From assembly GCA_016765515.1 (NCBI GenBank), contig JAESPT010000301.1:1-5185 (forward strand): a stretch of 5,185 bases of DNA. Reading direction: 5' to 3'. The notes under the pieces were generated by a model, which did no database searches, was not told the DNA's origin, and saw nothing but the letters and a program-made list of their open reading frames with translations. This DNA is from Sneathiella sp. (GTDB taxonomy: Bacteria; Pseudomonadota; Alphaproteobacteria; Sneathiellales; Sneathiellaceae). The position numbers were made by a program, and so were the translations under genes. Below, piece after piece: positions 1 through 5,185 of this stretch (position 1 is its first letter; each line of letters begins with the position of its first letter).

Positions 1-1425
1 ACCAAGACTATCTGCAACCATGCAGGCATGCTGACCGCCCGCACCGCCAAAGGAGGTTAGCACATAGTCGGAAACATCATAGCCTCGTTGTACGGAGACT
101 TTCTTTATCGCATTTGCCATATTTTCAACGGCAATCAGAAGGAACCCTTCGGCAACATCTTCTGCGGACCGGTTCTGTCCTGTCGCTTGATTAATTTCCG
201 CTGTAAGGGCCGTGAATTTCATTTTAACGATGTCCACATCCAAAGGCTGATCTGCATTTGGACCAAAAACTTTTGGAAAAAATTCTGGATTGAGCTTACC
301 CAACATAACATTGCAATCTGTGACCGTGAGCGGACCATCTTTGCGATAGCAAGCAGGTCCAGGATTGGCCCCGGCGCTTTCCGGTCCCACGCGGAACCGC
401 GATCCATCGAAATGAATGATTGAGCCCCCCCCAGCTGCCACCGTATTAATCAACATCATGGGCGCGCGCATGCGTATGCCCGCGACTTCTGTTTCAAAGG
501 TGCGTTCATATTCACCAGCAAAATGAGATACATCTGTGGAGGTTCCGCCCATATCAAAGCCAATGACTTTGTCAAATCCAGCAAGGGCTGATGTCCGAAC
601 CATGCCAACAACGCCGCCAGCTGGCCCCGATAAAATGGCGTCTTTTCCTTGAAAGAAGTTGGCATCCGTGAGGCCGCCGTTGGATTGCATGAACATGAGG
701 CGTGTCTTGCCCAGTTCCGCTTCCACCTGGTCTACATATCGCCGGAGGATTGGCGACAAATAAGCATCGACAACAGTTGTATCTCCGCGACTGACCAGTT
801 TCATCAGTGGGCTGGTTTCGTGGCTTGTTGATATTTGTGTGAAACCGATTTCTTGCGCGAGCTTGGAAAGTTCTCTTTCATGATCTGGGTAACGATATCC
901 ATGCATCAGGACAATAGCGCAGGCTCTTATGCCCTTGTCATATGCGGTTTGCATGTCTTGTTTAGCCATTTCGCCATCAAGTGGGGTTATCAACTTGCCC
1001 CGTGCACCAACCCGCTCTTTGGCTTCGACAACAGTTTCATAAAGCATCTCTGGCAGCTGGATATGAAGGTCGAAGAGACGCGGGCGTGTTTGGTATCCAA
1101 TCCGCAAGCTGTCCTTAAAGCCGGCGGTGATTACCAGAAGCGTGCGTTCGCCTTTACGCTCCAGCAAAGCATTCGTCGCCACCGTTGTTCCCATTTTGAC
1201 AGCACTTATCAGGTCTGTTGGAATAGAGGCGTCAGGATTAAGTTTCAACATGTCCCGGATGCCCTGAATAGCAGCATCTTTATATTGTTCCGGATTTTCG
1301 CTGAGAAGTTTATGTGTTTTGATGTGACCATCTGGATCTCTGGCGACTAAATCTGTGAAGGTTCCTCCACGATCCACCCAAAATTGCCATTTATCTTTAT
1401 TATTCTTTGGCGAAGATAGTCCCAT
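1..1425 (-). CDS. 5-oxoprolinase (ATP-hydrolysing) / hydantoinase A family, N-terminal part, cut by window edge
   Basis: Enzymes of this family open the lactam ring of 5-oxoproline (pyroglutamate) to glutamate using ATP, in the cytoplasm; relatives act on hydantoins. The frame is open for 475 codons from the ATG at 1425 to the left edge with no stop. Visible motifs are DRGGTFTD (residues 18-25, the actin-like phosphate-binding motif of the HyuA N-terminal domain), MGTTVATNALLER (78-90), LSGPAGGV (265-272), FDMGGTSTDV (290-299, second phosphate motif) and GGAGGQHA (460-467) close to the edge. The opening KWQFWVDRGG and the HKLLSENPEQY stretch resemble the roughly 1200-residue fused HyuA-HyuB oxoprolinases (eukaryotic OPLAH type) more than free-standing HyuA of about 690 residues, so well over half of the gene probably lies to the left. 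An in-frame stop at 1441-1443 limits the start; a TTG three codons upstream (1434) is the only alternative. The ribosome site is weak. A stand-alone HyuA cannot be excluded without the C-terminus. Confidence 0.88.
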   Translation of the reverse strand, partial: MGLSSPKNNKDKWQFWVDRGGTFTDLVARDPDGHIKTHKLLSENPEQYKDAAIQGIRDMLKLNPDASIPTDLISAVKMGTTVATNALLERKGERTLLVITAGFKDSLRIGYQTRPRLFDLHIQLPEMLYETVVEAKERVGARGKLITPLDGEMAKQDMQTAYDKGIRACAIVLMHGYRYPDHERELSKLAQEIGFTQISTSHETSPLMKLVSRGDTTVVDAYLSPILRRYVDQVEAELGKTRLMFMQSNGGLTDANFFQGKDAILSGPAGGVVGMVRTSALAGFDKVIGFDMGGTSTDVSHFAGEYERTFETEVAGIRMRAPMMLINTVAAGGGSIIHFDGSRFRVGPESAGANPGPACYRKDGPLTVTDCNVMLGKLNPEFFPKVFGPNADQPLDVDIVKMKFTALTAEINQATGQNRSAEDVAEGFLLIAVENMANAIKKVSVQRGYDVSDYVLTSFGGAGGQHACMVADSLG

Positions 1426-1541
1426 GAATACCAATCCAGTCTAAATAGAATATCAATTTGATTTAAAAGAGAGTTAGCTCATTTGGTGGGGCTTTCCAAC
1501 GACCTTTTTGCTGAGGCGTTCATAAGCTGGATGTCTAACGG

Positions 1542-2699
1542 TCAAATTACGGTATATACCTGTTGAATTTCCTGGATTCCTTTCAGGTGAAATTTGCCGA
1601 CTAGTTTCGAAGATATTTTCAAATTATCTGCAAATTCTTCTGATATCAAAAGAGGATCTCCTGTTTGCTTCGTCAGCTCCTCCAATCGGGAGGTCAAATT
1701 GACTGCTGGCCCAATAACGGTAAAGTCGAGCCGGTCTATTGCGCCTACATTTCCGAAAATGACTTGTCCGAAATGTAAACCAATACCAAACTGGATCTCG
1801 GGTTTTGTTTGATCCCGACGTTCAGTATTTTGATGTTTAAACTGTTCGAAACTTTCTTGAGCTGCTGTTAAGGCGGCGGTGCATGCCATGGTTGAGTTTA
1901 TGTCTTCATCAACGGGAAAAATAACCAGAACGGCATCCCCGATGAATTTTAGGATTTCGCCGTGATGTTTGCCAATGATGTCAGATATGGTTTGGAAATA
2001 GGTATTTAGGAGGCTAAAAATTTCTTCTTTGTCATATTGCTCAGACATTCCTGAATAATTTCTAAGGTCACTGAACCACAGAGCTGCTTTAATTATTTCC
2101 CCGTCACCCCGTTGGATGTTGCCATTCATCACTTTGGCTCCAGATCGGTGACCAATATAGGTGTCCAGCAAGGAAATCGCGATTTTTCGAGTGGCGTGAA
2201 CTTCAATAATTGGACCAATAAAACCAATTAATCTTTCCAAGTCGGCAAGTTGACTTTCAGAAAAACCGTTTCCGGTGTTGGTCACATAGGAAATAATTGC
2301 GGCGGAACCATCAGAAAAATCCAAAGGCAACATAACATAATCGGTGAATCCTAATGCGGCTTGTTCAAACAAAACCTCATGATCCGTTTTCGGATCAAGG
2401 CTGTTCAGTCTTCTTCTAAAAATTGCATGATGCTGATGAACCCATTCAGCAGGGCTGCCATAGTAGCTAGCAGAACTGCTTATACCATGCTCACCGCCCC
2501 ATAGGCGTGGGATCCCTTCAGACTCAGTCCAAGTATACGCCCAAAATTCCATTTGCGGATGAATGGTCCGAAACCCAATGCGGAGGCGGGAAATGGGAAT
2601 GCCCGTTTCGTTCAATTTTCGGCAGAGTTCATTTACAAAAATCAGGGCATCGGGTATTAGTCGACCTTTTTTTAACAACCAGTCTTCTATATCTTTCAC
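1542..2699 (-). CDS. Class III (IIIb-type) adenylate cyclase with N-terminal sensor-like region
   Basis: This 385-residue soluble protein is predicted to convert ATP to cAMP. The catalytic domain spans about residues 200-385. Metal-binding Asp211 lies in FSDLRNYS and Asp255 in KFIGD; the purine-selecting pair is Lys251 and Thr327 (in DFTVIG); the transition-state residues are Asn334 and Arg338 in VNLTSRLE. Every required position is filled, so activity is expected. Lys with Thr, rather than Asp, at the selecting position is the class IIIb pattern and indicates ATP rather than GTP as substrate. Residues 1 to about 165 look like a compact GAF-like input domain (my inference); a stretch around 171-200 ending in RGDG links it to the catalytic domain. 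No signal peptide or membrane helix is visible. Translation starts at GTG; an in-frame stop at 2730-2732 leaves no ATG, GTG or TTG alternative upstream. The family, with HP and FTDYVMLPLDFSDG motifs in the N-terminal part, is common in Alphaproteobacteria. The oxoprolinase gene follows after 116 bp on the same strand. Confidence 0.93.
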   Translation of the reverse strand: MKDIEDWLLKKGRLIPDALIFVNELCRKLNETGIPISRLRIGFRTIHPQMEFWAYTWTESEGIPRLWGGEHGISSSASYYGSPAEWVHQHHAIFRRRLNSLDPKTDHEVLFEQAALGFTDYVMLPLDFSDGSAAIISYVTNTGNGFSESQLADLERLIGFIGPIIEVHATRKIAISLLDTYIGHRSGAKVMNGNIQRGDGEIIKAALWFSDLRNYSGMSEQYDKEEIFSLLNTYFQTISDIIGKHHGEILKFIGDAVLVIFPVDEDINSTMACTAALTAAQESFEQFKHQNTERRDQTKPEIQFGIGLHFGQVIFGNVGAIDRLDFTVIGPAVNLTSRLEELTKQTGDPLLISEEFADNLKISSKLVGKFHLKGIQEIQQVYTVI

Positions 2700-2735
2700 A
2701 ATAGGTCTTTCTGATATGTTAACAACTCTTTATTA

Positions 2736-2764
2736 AGTATCGGGGTATTGGACAAACACATCAA
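2736..2764 (-). promoter_or_regulatory. Candidate sigma-70 promoter for the adenylate cyclase gene
   Basis: Read on the minus strand, TTGATG (2764-2759) is followed after 17 bp by GATACT (2741-2736). Each hexamer matches the consensus at four of six positions with ideal spacing, and the -10 ends 36 bp before the GTG start. In an AT-rich spacer such matches arise by chance, so this is only a candidate. Confidence 0.25.
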
Positions 2765-2826
2765 GTTTAGCCTGTTCAGTGAAAGATTTTAATTGAAATG
2801 GTGTATTGAACCGGATTGTCTCGGCG

Positions 2827-2856
2827 TGAGAAGTCCTGTGGTACTAATTGTATAAT
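2827..2856 (+). promoter_or_regulatory. Candidate promoter for rfbA
   Basis: A perfect TATAAT lies at 2851-2856, about 47 bp before the rfbA start. The only -35 at acceptable distance is the poor TGAGAA at 2827-2832 (18-bp spacer), so the promoter would be weak or activator-dependent. A short imperfect palindrome (2843-2861, arms ACTAA/TTAGT) covers the -10 box. No better-placed pair was found between 2700 and 2903. Confidence 0.33.
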
Positions 2857-2889
2857 TTAGTAATTCAATATTATTATTTTCAGGTTTTA

Positions 2890-2895
2890 GAGGGG
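2890..2895 (+). promoter_or_regulatory. Ribosome binding site of rfbA
   Basis: GAGGGG lies eight bases before the ATG at 2904. This purine-rich Shine-Dalgarno sequence at normal spacing supports that start, which also places the LAGGTGSR nucleotide-binding loop at the residue position usual for the family. Confidence 0.6.
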
Positions 2896-2903
2896 ACGGC
2901 CGT

Positions 2904-3773
2904 ATGGCTCATAAAGGAATAATTCTTGCTGGGGGGACGGGATCTCGGTTGCATCCGTTGACCCTTGGTGTCAGCAAACAGCTGATGCCGGTTTATGATA
3001 AACCCATGATTTATTATCCGCTGACGACCCTTATGTTGGCGGGAATTCGAGAAATCCTCATTATTACAACCCCTGAAGAACAGTCGTCGTTTAAACGATT
3101 ACTCGGCCATGGAGAGAAATGGGGCATAGAAATCACCTACACGGTTCAACCGTCTCCAGATGGACTGGCACAAGCATTTATTCTCGGTGAAGAGCATATT
3201 GGAGATAATTCTTCAGTCCTTATTTTAGGCGATAATATATTTTATGCCGCTCAATTTACACAACTTCTGGAAAATGCGAGTGCGCGCGAGGAGGGAGCAA
3301 CTGTATTTGGTTATCATGTTTCAAATCCCTCAGCCTATGGGGTCGCGGAATTTGACGAAATGGGTAAAGTTATTGGCGTTGAGGAAAAACCGGAAAACCC
3401 AAAATCAAACTTTGCAATAACAGGTCTGTATTTCTACGACAGTCAAGTCGTTGAATTTGCTAAGCATCTGAAACCAAGCGCGCGCGGTGAATTGGAAATC
3501 ACAGACCTGAACCGGCTCTATCTGGAGAGAGGGCAATTGCAGATGGAATTTTTGGGACGGGGAAGCGCCTGGCTTGACACAGGAACCCATGACCATTTGA
3601 TGGAAGCGTCTTCATTTGTGCAGACTATTGAAAAAAGGCAGGGGCTTAAAATCGCGTGCCCTGAAGAAATAGCCTTTCAGCGGGGTTACATTTCGCCATT
3701 ACAGTTGGAAAAACTTGCGGCACCTTTAATGAAAAGTGGATACGGAGAATATTTACTCTCCTTATTGAAATGA
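2904..3773 (+). CDS. rfbA: Glucose-1-phosphate thymidylyltransferase (RfbA/RmlA)
   Basis: The enzyme joins dTTP and glucose-1-phosphate to give dTDP-glucose and pyrophosphate, the first step towards dTDP-L-rhamnose and other dTDP-sugars used in O-antigen and exopolysaccharide; it acts in the cytoplasm. The 289-residue length is typical and the protein is complete. Visible signatures are [11 protein letters not shown] (residues 8-18, nucleotide-binding loop), [16 protein letters not shown] (24-39), [10 protein letters not shown] (83-92), LGDNIFY (108-114) with metal-binding Asp110, VEEKP (159-163) with Lys162, [16 protein letters not shown] (195-210) and [15 protein letters not shown] (218-232) with the second metal ligand Asp225. 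All key residues seen in characterised RmlA proteins are present. It is transcribed away from the cyclase gene and towards cysNC, with a hairpin immediately after its stop. No rfbB, rfbC or rfbD is adjacent, so the rest of the pathway must be encoded elsewhere. Confidence 0.97.
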   Translation: MAHKGIILAGGTGSRLHPLTLGVSKQLMPVYDKPMIYYPLTTLMLAGIREILIITTPEEQSSFKRLLGHGEKWGIEITYTVQPSPDGLAQAFILGEEHIGDNSSVLILGDNIFYAAQFTQLLENASAREEGATVFGYHVSNPSAYGVAEFDEMGKVIGVEEKPENPKSNFAITGLYFYDSQVVEFAKHLKPSARGELEITDLNRLYLERGQLQMEFLGRGSAWLDTGTHDHLMEASSFVQTIEKRQGLKIACPEEIAFQRGYISPLQLEKLAAPLMKSGYGEYLLSLLK

Positions 3774-3776
3774 CAA

Positions 3777-3805
3777 AAGGCCAGCAAATTAATTTTGCTG
3801 GCCTT
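3777..3805. terminator. Shared hairpin terminator between convergent rfbA and cysNC
   Basis: A perfect 12-bp stem (AAGGCCAGCAAA paired with TTTGCTGGCCTT) encloses the five-base loop TTAAT. It begins four bases after the rfbA stop and lies 22 bases after the cysNC stop. Read from cysNC, the stem runs into TTTTGTCATTT, a fair T-tract, so termination of cysNC looks good. Read from rfbA, the downstream T residues are broken (TTCGATTTGAGTTTTC), so termination in that direction may be less efficient. Confidence 0.85.
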
Positions 3806-3827
3806 CGATTTGAGTTTTCAAGAAGAA

Positions 3828-5185
3828 TTAAATGAAGTCATTACGTTGAAGATAGTTGATAATTGTTTCAGCAGCGGCTTCCGCAGATTGATTGGCCCCA
3901 TCAATAATGATTTCAGCATTTTGTGGCCGTTCATATTCTGAATCAATTCCAGTAAAGTTCTTGATTTCACCGGCACGTGCTTTTGCATAGAGGCCTTTGA
4001 TATCTCGTCTCTCACAAATTTCCAGGGATGTATCGATAAAGACCTCCAGAAATTCGCCTTCTTCCACAAGATTTCTAGCCATCTGGCGTTCACTTCTGAA
4101 TGGGGAGATAAAGGAAACAAGAGTGATTAGACCGGCATCAACAAAGAGTTTTGATGTTTCGCCCACACGGCGAATATTTTCTACGCGATCGGCGTCAGTG
4201 AAACCCAGATCTTTGTTTAGACCATGGCGAACGTTATCTCCATCCAGCAAATAGGTATGCTTGTTTAAAGAATGAAGCTTCTTTTCCACTAAATTCGCAA
4301 TGGTAGATTTTCCAGAGCCAGATAATCCTGTAAACCAAAGAATTGACGCTTTTTGCGTTTTCTGCGTTGCACGCGCTTCTTTGTGAATGTCTACAGACTG
4401 CCAATGAATATTTTCGGCTCGGCGCAGAGCGAAATCGATGACACCCGCCCCAACAGTTGCATTGGTGAAGCGATCAATCAGGATAAAGGAGCCTGTTTCT
4501 CTATTCTCATTGTAAGGATCAAAGGATACCGGCTTATCGAGAGCAAAATTACAAATACCAATTTCGTTAAGTGAAAGTGTTTTTGCCGCAGTATGTTCAA
4601 GCGTGTTCACATTCACCTTATATTTTAATTTACTCACGCGAGCAGATGTTGTGTTGGTTCCAATTTTTATTAAATAATTTCTACCTGGAAGAAGTTCTTC
4701 TTCATTCATCCAGACAAGTTTGGCTTCAAATTGGTCTGCAGTTGTTGCGCGCTCCTGAAGAGCACACAGCAAATCGCCGCGGCTGATATCAATCTCATCT
4801 TCAAGTGTAAGAGTCACAGCTTGACCAGCATAAGCTGTGTCTAAATTTCCATCATAAGTAACAATGTCTTTTACAATGCTCGATTGACCGGAAGAAGGTT
4901 CAACGATTCCGTCACCTTCTTTTATACTGCCGCTTGCAATAGTTCCTGAAAAACCACGAAAGTCCAAGTTAGGTCGATTAACCCATTGAACGGCCATGCG
5001 AAAGGGTTTTGTTTCCAGATCTTCGTCAATTTGAACGGTTTCCAAATGTGACATAATTGTCGGACCATTATACCAGGAGGTATTTTCACTTTTGGATATT
5101 ATATTGTCGCCATTTAACGCAGAAAGTGGAATTGGCAGTATTGTTTCGAAGTTAAGTTGGTTCGCGAAACTTTCGTAATTTGCGG
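3828..5185 (-). CDS. cysNC: Bifunctional CysN/CysC: sulfate adenylyltransferase subunit 1 fused to APS kinase, C-terminal part
   Basis: The protein activates sulfate. With CysD, the CysN part forms adenylylsulfate (APS), driven by GTP hydrolysis; the CysC part phosphorylates APS to PAPS, used for cysteine synthesis and as sulfate donor for sulfotransferases. The frame is open from the right edge, giving 451 codons here; family members are about 620-640 residues, so roughly the first 180 residues, including the GTPase G1 motif, lie outside. Numbered from the edge, the CysN region (1 to about 270) shows WYNGP, an RPNLDFRGFSGT elongation-factor-like beta-barrel motif and ILIDRFTNATVGAG. The CysC kinase follows: P-loop GLSGSGKS (286-293), DGDNVRHGLN (314-323), NIRRVGE, FISPFRSER with the serine that is phosphorylated in CysC (360), and GLYAKARAGEIKNFTG. 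All kinase motifs are intact. The ATG at 5054 is an internal methionine, because CysN homology (IPLSALNGDN) continues upstream in frame. CysD is expected just beyond the right edge. Confidence 0.95.
   Translation of the reverse strand, partial: ANYESFANQLNFETILPIPLSALNGDNIISKSENTSWYNGPTIMSHLETVQIDEDLETKPFRMAVQWVNRPNLDFRGFSGTIASGSIKEGDGIVEPSSGQSSIVKDIVTYDGNLDTAYAGQAVTLTLEDEIDISRGDLLCALQERATTADQFEAKLVWMNEEELLPGRNYLIKIGTNTTSARVSKLKYKVNVNTLEHTAAKTLSLNEIGICNFALDKPVSFDPYNENRETGSFILIDRFTNATVGAGVIDFALRRAENIHWQSVDIHKEARATQKTQKASILWFTGLSGSGKSTIANLVEKKLHSLNKHTYLLDGDNVRHGLNKDLGFTDADRVENIRRVGETSKLFVDAGLITLVSFISPFRSERQMARNLVEEGEFLEVFIDTSLEICERRDIKGLYAKARAGEIKNFTGIDSEYERPQNAEIIIDGANQSAEAAAETIINYLQRNDFI

Noticed and set aside
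1..475. The oxoprolinase as a natural truncation or pseudogene
   Set aside because: The frame has no stop or frameshift and all visible motifs are intact; it simply runs off the window.
219..665. Minus-strand open frames at 219-407 and 456-665 in another frame of the oxoprolinase region
   Set aside because: Both overlap the oxoprolinase gene on the same strand out of frame, with no family motif.
88..1350. Plus-strand open frames at 88-423, 649-831 and 835-1350, the longest 171 codons
   Set aside because: They lie antisense to the oxoprolinase coding sequence, and those at 88 and 835 are codon-aligned with it, so their openness follows from its codon use. The proteins show no recognisable motif, and the minus-strand frame is clearly the real gene.
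1594..2704. Plus-strand open frames at 1594-1812 and 2507-2704
   Set aside because: Antisense to the cyclase gene, whose catalytic motifs leave no doubt about the coding strand.
3818..4120. 100-codon minus-strand frame overlapping the end of cysNC
   Set aside because: It overlaps the CysC kinase domain out of frame; the kinase motifs are intact in the other frame.
3405..4786. Minus-strand frame inside rfbA (3405-3596) and plus-strand frames inside cysNC (3997-4254, 4353-4574, 4571-4786)
   Set aside because: All are short, antisense to well-supported genes, and have no recognisable domains.
3828..5054. Reading cysNC as a 408-residue gene starting at the ATG at 5054
   Set aside because: The same frame stays open to the right edge and encodes recognisable CysN sequence (IPLSALNGDN, WYNGP) before that Met, so the true start lies outside the window.

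Overview
The window carries four protein genes and is ordinary chromosomal sequence. The mid-GC, fairly AT-leaning base composition, the fused CysN/CysC protein, the oxoprolinase of the long fused type and the soluble class III cyclase all fit a Gram-negative alphaproteobacterium, perhaps a marine one. That placement is inferred from family resemblance and is not proven by any marker gene.

Layout from left to right. (1) At 1-1425 on the minus strand is the N-terminal 475 residues of an ATP-dependent 5-oxoprolinase / hydantoinase A-type protein, cut by the left window edge. (2) At 1542-2699, also minus, is a complete 385-residue class III adenylate cyclase with an N-terminal sensor-like region and a C-terminal catalytic domain. 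It lies 116 bp upstream of the oxoprolinase in the same orientation. (3) A divergent intergenic region of about 200 bp (2700-2903) holds candidate promoters for both directions. (4) At 2904-3773, plus strand, is a complete glucose-1-phosphate thymidylyltransferase (RfbA/RmlA), which makes dTDP-glucose for surface polysaccharides. (5) A 12-bp perfect hairpin at 3777-3805 lies between the convergent gene ends and probably works as a shared terminator. (6) At 3828-5185, minus strand, is the C-terminal 451 codons of a bifunctional CysN/CysC protein (ATP sulfurylase large subunit fused to APS kinase). Its N-terminal GTPase part lies beyond the right edge.

Functionally, RfbA (activated sugar) and CysNC (activated sulfate, PAPS) are end to end. 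This would suit a region making a sulfated surface glycan, but two adjacent genes are thin evidence. RfbA appears to be a single-gene transcription unit, with no rfbB, rfbC or rfbD on either side inside the window. The cyclase and oxoprolinase may be co-transcribed, but no functional link between them is evident. I found no transposon, tRNA, rRNA, CRISPR array or phage gene, and nothing that clearly amounts to a new biological system. The most informative details are the class IIIb-type active site of the cyclase, the stand-alone rfbA and the convergent rfbA/cysNC pair.
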